A DNA stretch of 64,000 nt. Origin: Sordaria brevicollis (lineage: Eukaryota > Ascomycota > Sordariomycetes > Sordariales > Sordariaceae). Position numbers and translations under genes: made by a program. Under the pieces are notes generated by a model. The model had not been told where the DNA came from and did no database searches. It saw only the letters and a list, made by a program, of their open reading frames with translations. The stretch covers positions 3,782,001-3,846,000 of the forward strand of contig JAUTDP010000001.1 of assembly GCA_033439795.1 (NCBI GenBank). Direction: 5' to 3'. Shown piece after piece: positions 1-12,178 of this stretch (the stretch's first letter is position 1; every line of letters starts with the position of its first letter).

Positions 1-2459
1 TATTAATTACCTTCGAATATATAAATATAAAATATATTCTATAACTAATATGGTATAAAAGAAAGAAAAACGTCGTTAAAAGTATTTCCCTAAAGCGTAA
101 ATCGGCTATTTAATCGAATATAACGCCTCTTCGATATATTATATATAAAACCCCGTTACGAAGTAAATTATTTAAATACGCGACGTAATATTTAACGAAT
201 GCGTTAAATTCTCCCTTAACGAAATTAATATTAAGGAGGACTTAGTAACTTTAGAAATAATAATTACCGAAGAGTTCGTTAAAAAATTAAATAAAATAAA
301 TAAATAGGACTTAAATTAAAGGGTGCTAGCGAATCCCTACTTAGAAGATGCCGAGGTCGAACCTCTTTTAAATATAATATTCGAAGAGGAAACCCTAAAT
401 TCCTAATAAAAAACCGCTTAAAAGATTAAGGCCGGGGATATCCACAAGGTTATAAGGCCGGATAAAATAATTATCGACTTTATTATAAATTTATATTTAA
501 TGCCGCTAAATACCCCTTCCTTCGTACGTAATAACCCTATATATAAGCGTTATATTAAATTAAATAATCGATAAACACTTTCGAAAACCAAAATTATAAG
601 AGAATACTTTTTTAATAAGAAGACTATTACAACCAATAGTAGAAATAATTATTAAAACGGTTATAAAGGTAGAAGTATAACGGTTATTAACTAAATACGG
701 TAAATTAAATAGTCTATATTACTATAACCTCCCGGGGGTATTAAAGAGTTATTACGACTTCGAGAATTACCCTTTTAGTAAAAAGTTTTGTAAGGCAAAA
801 TAAACCCACTTTAATAACTATAAAAATATAAGAATTTAAATTAAAATCGATTAAAATATCCTTTATATAAAAGGGAAATAAATCCTTAATTGTATATAAA
901 TATATACCTACAAATTTAATAAAAATAATACTTTAAATAAAGTTAAAATTAAATTAATAATCCGAAGAGATTAATAACGTAAAATAAGCGCTAATACCTA
1001 TATTTTTACCTTAGCGGGAAGGTCCTTCCGAACTATTATTGTATTAACGGCTCGTTTTAATATAGAACTTATTTAATAAGATATAGTAAACGCCTTCGTA
1101 AACGCTACAATCGATAAGGAGATTTATATATATATATTACTAGGATATTGGGTAAAAGGAAAGGTTTTTAAACTATTAAAAGCGTTTTATAGCCTCCGAC
1201 GAGCCCTTTTACTATAATAAAGGGAATTGAGTAGAACGTTTAAAAGTATAAAATTTAAAACTATTCTTAAGGATTTATATATTATAAAGAAGGAGAGAAT
1301 ATTTATATTATATTATATTAACGATATTATTTTTATTTATTTAAAGGAATACGAAAATTAAATTAAAGAATATATTAACCTATTATAATTAAAATATTAA
1401 TTAACCGGTAATAAAAAGTTATAATAGTTCCTAAGTATTAAAATTATCCGTAACTATAAAATAGGAAAAATTTAACTATTTTAAAAAACCTATATTAAGA
1501 AAATTAATAAATTATTAAAATCTATTTATAGACCTACTATAGTACTAATAAAATAATAAAAATTATTACCCTTTAATAAGCTAATTAATTATATTAAAAT
1601 CAAAAACTATTAAATTAACGTAAGCTTTATACTATACGCCGCCATTAATATATAATTAAATATAATTTTTTTAATTAGTCGATTAGCTCGATTTAATTAT
1701 AATCCTAATTTAAAATACTATAACGCTAATAAAAAGGTTATTTATTACCTTCGTATAATTAAAGATTAGTACTTATATTATAAAAATAATAACCGATTCG
1801 AAATAGTTTTAAACGCTTCGTTTACTGATAATAAAATAGACCGCAAAAACTCTCAAGGATTTATAATTAAATTATATAATAGATTCATTTATTAAAGTAT
1901 TATTAAATAAACCGCCATCGCGACGTCAATAATAAAAGTAGAATTTTATATTATTAAGAAAGTTATTCAAAAAATATTATTTATTAACCGATTTATTAAG
2001 GCTCTAAATATAAAATTATTTAACGACCCTATCCCTATTATAAAATATAATAATTAATAAATTATTAAAGTACTTACTAAGGAAATTCCCACCTTTATTA
2101 CTAAAATAAAGTATATTAATATCTATTAATATTAACTTTAAAAGGAGATTATCGAAAAAGAAACTTTCAAAATTAACTATTTAAAGATTAAGGAAATGCC
2201 CGCGGATAGATTAACGAAAATACTTAGAATACTAAAGTATAAAAAGTTTAAAAAACTATTAGAAATGTTTATAAAACTATTATAATTGGTTATAATAGAT
2301 AATAATAAAAAGACTCTAGAAATAGAGGATTTAAATAAATATTTAAATATTATAGTAAGAGAAGTAATGGTAAATCAACTAAAGGGAATAAGAAATATGT
2401 AAATAATTTTACTCTCGACCCTAAAAGGGTAATCGAAACGGTCTTCGAATAAGGGGGTA
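1..2459 (+). pseudogene. RIP-mutated Ty1/copia pol remnant (reverse transcriptase and RNase H), truncated by the window edge
   Basis: Frame-by-frame reading on the + strand gives Ty1/copia polyprotein similarity broken by many TAA/TAG codons. The reverse transcriptase lies at about 1040-1360: a FVNATID-like segment near 1090, KALYSLRRA near 1180, and the catalytic box reads Y-I-N-D-I at about 1314-1328 where the family has YVDDI, so a catalytic Asp codon GAT has become AAT, a G-to-A RIP change. An RNase H-like part follows at about 1805-2060 (DASFTDNK near 1815, then TSIIKVEF where the family has a TSTTEAE-type box). CA and TG are almost absent. Upstream protease and integrase would lie outside the window or are too decayed to place. 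Domain order RT then RNase H, directly followed by a purine tract and an LTR, fits a copia element read left to right. The family is fairly sure; exact limits are not. Confidence 0.82.
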
Positions 2460-2653
2460 TATTAAATTCCAAGGTGGTATTCTAGGCCAAAATAATATAG
2501 ACCAATATATAGTTAGTTAGCACTACCAGCTACCCAGAAGGTTTTAGCAAATAAGGGATACCCCCAGCTCCCCCGACCAGAGCTCCAGAATCCTATTCTC
2601 CACAATCACACACAGATACACAGAATCAATCAATTCTCCCATACAATCTAACA
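2460..2653 (+). repeat. Probable 3' LTR of the copia remnant
   Basis: A purine tract (AAGGGGG, 2451-2457) precedes TATTAAATTCC, which fits an LTR beginning TGTTA with its G mutated. About 194 bp later the sequence reads ATCTAACA, giving the matching TGTTA/TAACA inverted ends expected of an LTR. Oddly, RIP stops within the first few bases: most of this LTR has normal CA and TG content while the adjoining internal region is saturated. No second copy is in the window, so the borders rest on the tract and the inverted ends only. The right border could be wrong. Confidence 0.5.
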
Positions 2654-4370
2654 GAAGCTTTAGTGGTGAAAAGAGACCTAGAACATTTCGATTCGAACGA
2701 AAGATGCGACCGGGCTAGAACATTAGCGACGATTACAAGTCAAAGAGTGCTAAACCCTGCAATAATTCAGGACGCACCCAATCGCCTCCAGAGAGCTTCG
2801 GAGGAACCCCCTTTGCAGGAAGGCTTCCAGAAATAGAGTCCATCGAAGCGCACTGTACGCTACAGCAACTAATTTCCAGGAACCACAAAAAGAGTCGTGG
2901 ACCGCAATTGCACAATATGGGCGGGCGTCCAGTGCATTTCCTCTCGAGGTCTTGGGTTCCTGTCCAAAATTCTTCATTAACTAGTGACCCTCCAAAGCCG
3001 TAAGGGAAAAGATAGAAACATGGACTGCCTATCCACGAGCGCGGTGACTTTTTAGTCCATAAAATTACTGGAAAGCCACATTTCGCTGTTTGATGTGCAA
3101 ACACTGCCTGCGTGGTGACGTTCTTTGGCGATCCGATATGCCGTGATGTTCTGGCCGTGAGAGCGACGGGAGGAAGAGTTCGAATTTCTGGCACTGTCGA
3201 CGGGAGTCAGGTGGTCCGTGAGCTGCCTGCTGCAAAGTGCTGCAAAGGCCAGGAGAATTCGGAAGATGGGATGGCTGCTCCGACCAACCGAAGACGCACC
3301 CACACACACTCTTCTGGACGCTTCATTTCCGTTTGACCATCTGCTGCAGGTACCGAACCAAAACCAGACGACCACATCCCAGCATCCATCATCCATGATC
3401 ATGGAAAAGATGCAACGCCGAGAGGAATGATGGGAACTGAAGGCAAAAAAAGACGGTTGCACAAAGATCGGCCGCCGCTGGTGAGGACGAATTGATGAAC
3501 CGCTTCAGGTGCTCTCAACTGGTTGAATTGGAAGATGACGGTTTGGGCATGAGGCATCCCATCCAATCCAATCACCTTCCTGTTCCTGACTGTCTGTGAG
3601 AATTGCCTGCAACGCACCGAGACCAACAGGACGGGAACATGGCTTGGGCGAGAGACAGGATGACAGCTGCACCCTTTTCTCAGCACAGATGCAGCCTGTC
3701 AGCACATCCAACAGGCACACGCTCAGGCACAGAAGAGACGGTGACAAGGGACGCTGACAGCAGAAAATAAAATTATTCCTCCCCTGTCGACGCCGTCAAA
3801 CATGTCAGCCCAGGAGCCGGTCCCTTTGTTGAAGAGTTGGACGTCTCTAATCTCTCCCCCGGGTCGCTTGCCACCATCCCATTTACGGGGTCCACACACA
3901 CCCTTCTCCTATTCCACTCGGTCGACATTGTCACAACCGGAGACTGTCGAGTTTCCAAGGCCAGTTCCTGGCAGTTCCAAGCCCGTGTCGACGAGGTCCA
4001 AGGCTGTCCAAGGAGTCCAAGGCCACAACCCCCCAGCACGCCCAGCTCGGCTGTCCCTTGCTCGCCCAGGTGTGTGCTGACGAGGCCGTGGAGGCGCCGT
4101 GATTCGAGTGTTCGAGAGCGCAATGGCGACAAGAGATGGGTCAGGATTGATGATCCCCGTCCGCCGGTGGGAGGAGGGTGGGAGGAGCTAGAGGACTGGC
4201 TCGAGGCTGGGAGGGTGGCTGCTAGCGCCATGCTGCAATAGCGACGAGATGCAAGGTGATGGATACGGCATGGATACCACCCAAGGCCACCTTGGATCGA
4301 CAAGGGGCCTTTTGTGGCCTTGCAACGCTAGACCACTCCACTAAATGGAGAAATCTCCCCAATTTCCATG
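2654..4370. other. Non-RIP intergenic stretch, no supportable gene
   Basis: Base composition is normal for the gene island. Open frames occur on both strands, the longest being 176 codons on the minus strand at 3773-4303 and 153 codons at 2733-3194. They overlap each other, have no recognisable domain, and show no consistent coding signal. A 63-codon frame starts right after the LTR (about 2655-2840) and ends at a TAG. It could be an element-derived fragment but I cannot identify it. The right part probably contains promoter sequence for the cell-wall protein gene at 4588. Confidence 0.5.
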
Positions 4371-4587
4371 GTATATAACAGACGATCGCTCGCGAAGCGA
4401 CTCCATTTCCCCTTTTCCTCCCTCACCCACCATCCACGCTCACTCCACAACCTTGACTTTTCAGTCGATTACATTCGTTATAATATCTCAGCAGCCGACC
4501 TTCGCCGTCCTCCAACTTTCAATCCCCAACGACGAACATACAACTCCTTCTCTGAGTACATAATCCAAACCCAACAAATCAGCCAAA
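4371..4587 (+). promoter_or_regulatory. Core promoter and 5' leader of the cell-wall protein gene
   Basis: A TATA-like box (GTATATAACA, 4371-4380) is followed by about 200 bp of pyrimidine-rich, CTC/ACC-rich sequence that leads to the start codon in the context GCCAAAATGAAG, with A at -3. This is the layout of a highly expressed fungal gene with a long CT-rich leader. The transcription start is inferred, not seen. Confidence 0.55.
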
Positions 4588-5337
4588 ATGAAGTTCTCTG
4601 CTGCCGCCGTCCTTGCCGCTGCCGCTGGCGCCCACGCCTGGAGCAACGTGACCTACACCACCGAGGTTGTCACTGCCGTCACCACCTACTGCCCTGGTCC
4701 CACTGAGATCAGCTATGGCGGCACCACCTACACCGTCACTGAGGTACGACACGGTCCGACCCGAGACGCGGGGGAGAAAAGAGAGACGGGATAGAAGACG
4801 AGAACGGCATGGAGCTGAGCTGGGTTGTGTGAGGGAACTCTTGTGTTCTCCGGTGTCTCCGGAAACAAGAGAAGAGCCTCATGGAACCTGGTGACCGGCC
4901 CGGCCCGGATTCGTCTCACCGTCTACCTACCTCTTTCATCCCTCAGCAGTCTGGTCTGCTTGAGACACACGAGAACCTCATTGCTAACGCGTCTTTCCTT
5001 TCTCTAGGCCACTACCCTGACCATCTCTGACTGCCCTTGCACTGTCACCAAGCCCATCATCACCACCTCGTCAGTGATCTGCCACAGCTGGTGCGTCCCG
5101 TTTCCTCACGGGACCGGTCTAAAACATGACTTGACTAACACTTTTCACAGCACCGGCTACGTCAACTCTACCGTCCCTGCCCCCACCTCCGGCGTCGTTG
5201 GCACCGGCAGCGCCCCCGCTGTCGTCTCTCCCACCGTCAGCCCCTCCGACATCCCCACCGCTGGTGCTGGCAAGGCTGCCGCCCTCTCCGGCGCCGGCCT
5301 CGCTGGTGTCCTCGGTCTCGCTGCCGTCCTCCTCTAA
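4588..5337 (+). CDS. ccg-6: GPI-anchored small cell-wall protein, clock-controlled protein 6 type
   Basis: Three exons: 4588-4743, 5008-5090, 5151-5337, giving 141 residues. Intron 1 is 264 bp (GTACGA...CTCTAG, branch TTGCTAACGC). Intron 2 is 60 bp (GTGCGT...TTCACAG, branch TTGACTAACA). Residues 1-17 form a signal peptide (MKFSAAAVLAAAAGAHA). The mature part is Thr/Tyr/Val-rich with five Cys (35, 61, 63, 77, 80), including TTYCPGPTE, a CPC motif and CHSC. There are two N-glycosylation sequons (Asn20, Asn85) and a Ser/Thr/Pro-rich stalk. The last ~20 residues are a hydrophobic GPI-attachment signal preceded by small residues (TAGAGK). This matches the short fungal wall proteins annotated as clock-controlled protein 6; the symbol rests on family resemblance, not on a database search. 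Likely role: structural mannoprotein of the outer wall or conidial surface. The splice junctions restore one frame and all Cys pairs, so the model is strong. Confidence 0.85.
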
Positions 5338-8300
5338 ATTCCTGTCCATGCGTGACAGCCAAGCGTTTCGACTTCCACGTCTCATGATCCCACGATTCTC
5401 TTGATCGGTAATAGCTAATACTGCCCCGCCAACGGGCCCGCATGTCTTCCTGTCTGTCAAAAGCGGGAGCATGCGTGACCGTTGCGGCGCCAAGGGGGTT
5501 GCGCTTGGAGAACTCTAATGGCTGTGGAGTTGGATGAGATTATGGATCTGGATTTAGAGAAGGCGGGGGAAGGAGATTTACTTTTAAAGGATACCCAGGG
5601 CTAATGATAACGGGGAACTCAGAGTCCCAACACTTTGTTTGGATTTCTCTGTGTTTTGTATGAACTTCTTTCTAAGACTTTTTTTCACGGGAAATCATTT
5701 GGGATTTTGCGCACACACTTTCAACCTTTCTTCACCACCATTCTTTGCATTCCCTCATTATAGATGGCTTGGTCCGCGGTGTTTGTCTTTTTCTCATTTG
5801 TTTCCCTGTACAAAGTTTTCGAAGACGGCTCACATACAGTTCACCCCTTCTTACCCTCGGCAGAATTGTGTTCCAATGGGGAGTTCAGTGGGTTACTCTC
5901 CGATTGCAAATACTACCTACACAATTCATTCTTGAAAAACGATCTCGATTCGCATGTGCTGTGACATGAGATCTGCTATCTAAACCAATTGGGAGTAGAC
6001 TCTCGCTGTGCCCTTTCATCACTGAGATATGTTACAGAATACCTGGAATGGCCGGCAATGCCTTGGGTATCTTTCGACGATCATCCGCTGATATGATCTT
6101 CCGCCTTGTTAATGGCTCAACGGTCCGACTTCCAAGGTGCCATGCATCGCGACCAAGTCCACCAAGATAAGGCCCACACCGCCGCTGGCTCAAACTGCTG
6201 ATCTCGCCCATGGACGACCGAATCAGAAAATCCTCGAACGGGCTAGCCAACCTCCAACCTCGTTGAGAAACAATGACGACGGACGACGACGGAGCAGAAG
6301 CGCAGTGGTGGTCGGCATGCGATGCATCGTAAAGGCAAAGGCCGAGTGGGCCCGTAGCCGTTATCACGAAGGCCTCTCTCTGGGCCACCGACCGACCGCC
6401 TTTCTGCACTCTTTCGCAACTAGTTTCTTCCAGAAGTTTTTCGGCAATTGCGCCGGCCAAGTGTCGAGGATGGGAGAATACGAGCCGAGTTGAACCTCCA
6501 TCACCAACACGAAGTCACATTCTCATCTCACTCACCACTTTACGCGCTCACATCAATTCCAATAAAGCTGTCAATATTTACAGCCAACAACCACCTTCTC
6601 ACCCATACTTCAAACACGAACTCAGTCCGTCCAAACTCATCACCGTCACTTTGTTCAAATGTGACGTGGCTACAACTGGACAAAAGCACCAAAAGGATGG
6701 AAGGTTCTGTCGGTCTGCGTCTCTGCGAAAGAGTCGGCCAAGCCCGTTCCAATGCAACTTATGCAAGGTACGCGCCTCTTAGCCATGCATCGCCCATTGG
6801 TCCGATTAAGGAAGGTTGCATCCAGTATCTCCCAGCCGATACACCGAGGGGTGGTAAGAGTGACGGATCAAACTGGGCAGGCAACAATAAGCGAGATTAC
6901 CAGTTTGTGCCTTATCGTCGCGGCGGTTGTTGCGTTGTTGTGATAACGAGCCAAGTGTTGAAGAACCAAACCAAGCATCATCATCGACAGTTCGACGAAG
7001 ACAACTTCAGCAGAGGCCGACGTCACTTGGCTGAAGAACATTTGGCACCATTCCCAACCCCAAAGGCCACGAGTTCAACTACGGGGAGAGGAATGGGATT
7101 GTAATAAGGACTGGTTTCTCCCATCACTTTGTTAGGCACCCGCGACATACATCAAGATCAGCGGCAACTCTACCTGATTTAGCAACGAGACTGCTCTGTT
7201 CGGGTGATGGACAGATAGGCTCGTTGTCTTCCCATCCACTCCGACTGAGTTGATAAACTTGTCGCCAGCCGAAGTTGATGTCTTCTCAGAATTTGCGGCC
7301 CGTCCGCATGTGATGGGTTCTGGTGTATATACCCGTTGAAGCCTTTAAGAGCAGCAATTCTTAAGAGCCTTCCAGGTTTCAAATCGACCTTTCGAATGCT
7401 GGACGGGCTGCCGCTTTCGCGAAGTCAAATGGTCTATCGAGTAGCCCGGATGCAAAGTCAATACTGAGGACATCAAGTCGGCTGTGGCGTAAAGGGAAGA
7501 GCCAAAGCAACGCGATGACCTTACGAGTAAGGTAAATGACGGCCAAAGTGGGAATATTGAAAGCGTTCCCTCAATTACACTTTGGTCTTGACAGCCGGCG
7601 TTCAGTCTCCATTTTCATCCAGCCCCACAGTCCATGTTTTTCAAAGTAAAGAAATGGTTCGCGAGTCAAGTGATTAAGCTTCTTGGGCATTGATATGAAG
7701 TTTGGGTGCCGATGATGCATCAAAAACAGTCTTTGACTTACAAGGAACTGTTCAGACTGCTACACAGCGAGGACCGTAACACCTGGCTGGACCCAGAGTG
7801 TCGATATCTCGGATATAATTCCAGGAAGAACAATTGCCAGCTTCTTCTGACAGGGGGCTTAATTCCAGTACGTAAACGAACAAGGAAACTGCGCATCGAA
7901 CTCTGAAATTCGAACTGATAGAGATGGCATTACTTACGCACCTTGGAGGCGACTTGTGAAGGGAACGACGAACCCCACGCCCGGACCAAGAAAACGTTCT
8001 GGAAGATGGACTTATAAAGCTGGAGAGGCCCCACAGATCCCGCGCCGATCCGGTGAACGAAGCCGTAATCCGACCCCGATGCTTCGGCTGGGCTACCGGG
8101 ACACTAGGATACAACGGATGGATATGTCTTCATTCGTTCCTACTTCTTGCTGGGTCAATACATACCTTCTCCGTCGTGCCTGGCTGTATGGCTTCAAGTG
8201 GCTTTTCTCTATCACTGAGTCCAAAGGCATTCGCTGCTATAGTTGGCTTCGTTGACTTCACCGACTCCTATTAGTATCATTAAGGGACTAGACCATCTAC

Positions 8301-9178
8301 TTCCTTCTTCATGTGTTGTGTGTTTTTGCTAATTATGTACTAGCACGGCTGGCTTACTGTTCTTTAGCTTCTCTGCAAATCCAGCTACCTGTAGTCACAC
8401 GTTTCCACAACGCCTCTTTCAGTCATTGATTCGACATCTCGGTGCGGTCCGGCGCCATCGAGTCTTCCAGAGCCACATCTGAACTTGTGGTAAGCCGTAT
8501 GATTTCAACCACTTACGAACCCAAGTGAAAGCACAGTTGGCAGCCATTCATCCGACCCTCTTTATATAGGTCTAGACTCTAGCCGCTGCGGGCTGGCATG
8601 GCCGGACGGTCCTCCGGATACCCAAACCCATGATGCCATCATCTCACAAATGGAAGTCTCCTTGTCTCCGACTTGGCCACAAGTTCTCGGGACATTCTGC
8701 CCATTCACATCATTGCTTCGGCTACCTCCAACTCCCAAACCAGAGATGGACGTGAACAGGGCCTCCATTAGTGACTTCCCCGCGTCGATCCCCCAGACGG
8801 GTCTTTGGGGTAGGAGCATGGGGAAATGCGGGGAAACCCACTCGGCACGCCGCCAACACATGCCACAAGCACGTCTGACATCGCAAGATCCGCTTGGAAC
8901 ACCACCGAAGACCTCATTGCTCTCCACCTGCTCTCCCAATCCTAGAAACTCCGAGGTTGAGGATCATGATTGCAATGGGGTTGGAGGCCACGGATGTGAT
9001 ATCAGTTGTTTGCTCGTCTCCTCCCTGGCGGCCCCCCTATGTATACCTATTTCCGTCCTGTTACTGAAACGATTTCTCCCCTTTACATTCTTTGTCTTTC
9101 AACTTCGTTTTACCATCTCACTTTCACATATCCTTCTTGGCCGGTAGCGTGTCTTTCTACTAAACTCTTAGCTCTCCT
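5338..9178. other. Long intergenic region, no supportable gene
   Basis: The first few hundred bases should be the 3' UTR of the wall-protein gene. Beyond that I see only scattered overlapping frames. The longest is 218 codons at 6448-7104 (+); it starts inside another frame, has low-complexity basic stretches, and resembles no family I know. A 142-codon minus frame at 6032-6460 is also unconvincing. Composition is non-RIP and no repeats stand out. The segment from about 8600 should include the promoter of the acyl-CoA synthetase gene; its last part (9040-9178) is CT-rich, as expected of a leader. Confidence 0.5.
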
Positions 9179-9238
9179 GTGAGTCTTGCCACCAGGAACA
9201 GCCTCTTGATGAATCCTTTATCGTCTAACAGTCTTCAG
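9179..9238 (+). other. Putative 5' UTR intron of the acyl-CoA synthetase gene
   Basis: A 60-bp segment starts GTGAGT, has a branch-like CGTCTAACAG about 12 bases before the end, and ends TCTTCAG. It lies in the CT-rich leader 35 bp upstream of the start codon. All three splice signals match those of the four coding introns of the same gene in sequence and length. Whether it is spliced needs transcript data. Confidence 0.5.
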
Positions 9239-9273
9239 ATAAAAATAGAACACATCAAGAACTACTAGACACA

Positions 9274-11608
9274 ATGGCTCACCCCCAGGATGAGGCCCAG
9301 CATCTTTCCCTTGCCAACCCCGAGGCCTTCTGGGGTCATCAGGCCGAACAGCTTCATTGGCACAAAAAGCCCTCTGCCGTCCTGAAACGTACAACGAAGA
9401 ACCTCAAATCGGGCGCCTCCCACAATCATTGGGAATGGTTTCCCGATGGCGAGTTGTCTACTTGCTACAACTGCATTGACCGTCATGTCCTAGCCGGGCG
9501 TGGAGACCAGCCTGCTATTCTTTATGATAGTCCGGTCACGAACACCAAACAGCGCTTCACTTACAAACAGCTTCTTGACGAGGTCGAGACTTTTGCCGGG
9601 GTTCTGCGAGATGAGGGTGTTAAGAAGGGGGATGTTGTTCTTGTTTACAGTCAGTCTGTCTCTTTATCGCCTCTTTGAAAAATCTTTTCTGACGCCTTTG
9701 TGGTTTTCAAGTGCCCATGGTACCGGCTGCCCTAATTGGTATCCTTGCTGTCAACCGCTTAGGCGCCATTCACGCCGTGGTCTTTGGTGGATTCGCTTCG
9801 ACAGCCCTAGCTCAGCGCATTGAAGCTTCACGTCCAGTTGCCATCTTGACCGCTTCCTGTGGTATCGAAGGTAACAAAGGACCGGTCAGCTACCGCGCCT
9901 ATATCGAAGAGGCTATCAGTATCTCGTCCTTCAAGCCACCCAAGACCATCATCTGGCAGCGTGAGCAGATGGTGTGGCGTCCGGTCAAGAAGACTGAAGG
10001 CGAACGGGACTGGCAGAAGCTGGTCAAGAGTGCCCGGGCCAGAAACATCAAGGCTGCATGTGTGCCTGTGAGATCGGCTGATCCCATCTACATCATCTAC
10101 ACCAGCGGAACCACAGGTTTGCCTAAAGGTGTCGTGCGTGATAGTGGCGGTCATGCTGTTGGGCTGCACATGTCCATTTCGTATCTGTTTGGTATCCATG
10201 GACCAGGTGATGTGGTAAGTCGAGTCATTCACAGATGAAGACACAAGCGCAAAACGTGCTAACAGGTGCAAAACAAGATGGGATGTTACAGTGACATAGG
10301 CTGGGTTGTTTCCCACAGCTACACACTTTACGGACCACTCCTGACAGGCGCCGCCACGGTCCTCTACGAAGGCAAACCGGTCGGGACACCCGACGCCTCG
10401 ACATTTTGGAGACTGGCTGAGGAATACAAGATCAACACCATGTTCACGGCACCCACCGCGCTCAGAGCCATCCGAAAGGAAGACCCTGAAAACAAGTTCA
10501 TCACCAAGATTGGCAAACGCGGTGGACTCAAGAGCCTCAAGGCCCTCTTCCTCGCTGGAGAGCGGTCTGAGCCGGCTATTGTTACTATGTACCAAGACCT
10601 GCTCAAGCGGTATGGCGCGGCAGGCTCTCAGGTCGTTGATAACTGGTGGTCGTCGGAGTCCGGCTCACCTATCTCGGGCGTTGCGTTGGCTCCCCATGCT
10701 GGCAAGAACAGAAACACCAACGTGAAGGATCATCCGCCACTTCCTATCAAGCCAGGCAGTGCTGGAAAAGCCATGCCTGGATTTGATGTCAGGTATGTAT
10801 ATTCGTTGCGTCCTACCTCCATCCTTCAATATCGCAGTCTTATACTGACTCCACTGTCAGAGTTGTGGACGATGAAGGCAACGAGGTTCCCAGAGGAAAC
10901 TCGGGAAACATCGTTTTGGGACTTCCATTGGCACCTACTGCATTCAGGACGCTTTGGGAGGATGACGAGCGATTCTACAAGAGCTACTTGTTGCGCTTCA
11001 AGGGCAAGTGGGTTGACACTGGTGATGCCGGCTACGTGGATGAGAAGGGATACGTCCACATCATGGCACGGACAGATGATATTATCAACGTTGCCGCTCA
11101 TCGCCTTAGCACAGGTAAGTTTTTGCCATCATCCAATGCCAATCCACTGCGAACAGCCTTCTAACACACATCAGGCACGCTCGAGCAGGCAGTCACAAGC
11201 CACCCGCTCGTCACCGAAGCATGCGTGGTTAGCATCCCCGACGCTCTCAAGGGCCAACTTCCTTTCGCCTTCGTCAGCACTTCAGAAGACAACAACTCCA
11301 AGTCGGACGAACAGTTGTTCCAAGAGATCCAGAAGCTTGTGCGCACCCAAGTTGGCGCCATCGCCTCGCTGGGCGGCATGATCCGAGGCAAGGGCATGAT
11401 CCCCAAGACGCGCTCGGGCAAGACGTTGAGGAGAGTCTTGCGCGAGCTGCTCGAGAACGCGGTCCATGATGAGTTCGACAAGCCGGTCAATGTCCCTTCG
11501 ACCGTGGAGGACCCAAGCGTGGTGGACAAGGCGAGGGAGAAGGTTAGGGAATATTGGCATGAGAAGGGCGGGTTGCATGCGGCTATTGAGGCTAGGGCTA
11601 AGCTGTAG
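9274..11608 (+). CDS. Acyl-CoA synthetase of the propionyl-CoA synthetase / ACSS3 type
   Basis: Five exons (9274-9649, 9712-10214, 10278-10792, 10861-11114, 11175-11608) give 693 residues. Introns are 60-68 bp with GT...AG ends; the start context is GACACAATGGC. The enzyme should activate a short carboxylic acid (propionate or acetate) through an acyl-AMP intermediate to the CoA thioester. Seen in the protein: acetyl-CoA-synthetase N-terminal segment (AFWGHQAEQLHWHKK, about 17-31), P-loop YTSGTTGLPKG at 255-265, SDIGWVVSHSY and LYEGKPVGTPD typical of the propionyl/ACSS3 subgroup, the acyl-pocket WW pair in DNWWSSESGSP, the VDTGDAGY hinge box, and catalytic Lys632 in PKTRSGK, the lysine that is regulated by acetylation in bacterial Acs. 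The CoA-binding loop reads NVAAHRLST, with Ala544 where bacterial Acs and human ACSS3 have Gly. Exon 3 has two in-frame acceptors (10265 and 10277); the later one gives the family length. There is no clear mitochondrial presequence. Substrate choice is inferred. Confidence 0.9.
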
Positions 11609-11843
11609 ATGCACATGGGACACACATGGACTATTTTCTGTGATCACCAATAACTCTTTCATACTTCATAAAAACAACAATATCTTCATCTGGGTAGCGT
11701 ATAGGAATAGTGGATTGGAAGTTCATAGGAGGTGAAGGGATGGTGGGCCTGTATAGACATGGTACCTCCTGTCTTGGTAGCCCCACACCACCAACTTTTG
11801 TCATATAATCCCTCATACTATGAACAAACTTCAACTAGCAACA
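11609..11843. other. 3' UTR and tRNA upstream spacer
   Basis: A/T-richer sequence after the TAG stop, with no coding frame of note. It must contain the polyadenylation region of the acyl-CoA synthetase gene; the run CATAAAAACAACAATA near 11665 is a possible signal region, but fungal signals are loose. The tRNA gene follows on the same strand. Confidence 0.4.
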
Positions 11844-11940
11844 GCCCGATTAGCTCAGCTGGTTAGAGCGTCGTACTAATATCAGTACTCCTGATATAAA
11901 GTCCATGCGAAGGTCAACAGTTCAATCCTGTTATTGGGCA
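11844..11940 (+). tRNA. tRNA-Ile (anticodon AAU), with a 23-nt intron
   Basis: A full cloverleaf folds by eye. The acceptor stem GCCCGAT pairs with ATTGGGC (one G-T), followed by discriminator A at 11940. The D arm is GCTC...GAGC with the AGCTGGTTA loop. The anticodon stem TCGTA pairs with TGCGA across loop C-T-A-A-T-A...A, so the anticodon at positions 34-36 is AAT. The T arm is AACAG-TTCAATC-CTGTT. The intron (11882-11904) sits after position 37, the canonical nuclear site, and the mature length is 74 nt. Internal promoter boxes A (TTAGCTCAGCTGG) and B (AGTTCAATCCT) are present. AAU would be edited to IAU to read AUU, AUC and AUA. Confidence 0.93.
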
Positions 11941-11946
11941 CTTCTC

Positions 11947-11952
11947 TTTTTT
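11947..11952 (+). terminator. RNA polymerase III terminator
   Basis: A run of six T starts seven bases after the tRNA discriminator base, on the transcribed strand, in CTTCTCTTTTTTG. This is the normal Pol III stop for a tRNA gene. Confidence 0.8.
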
Positions 11953-12178
11953 GTTTCCTTTTCCTTAACTTCCGCGGTGTCATTGCACTGTCTTTCCCGT
12001 TTCCGTTCTTTATTTTCCGTTCTTCTTGTCCTTTGTTCACATCTGCCTTTTAACATCTCTTTTTCTGTCTCTTTCCCCTACTCAACTGTAACAAGTTGAC
12101 CCAAGTCGGCTGGCATCTGTCGGTTCCGGCATCCAAGTCTCCTCCCATCCTCAGGATCCCTCGCCCTCCTCTAAACAC

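Noticed and set aside
2733..4303. Several overlapping frames of 90-176 codons on both strands
   Set aside because: They mutually overlap, lack homology that I can recognise, and lie upstream of a gene with a clear promoter, so they are probably shadows in non-coding DNA.
6448..7104. 218-codon open frame on the + strand
   Set aside because: No recognisable domain, overlapping frames on both strands, and no promoter or splice context. It is more likely chance openness in intergenic DNA.
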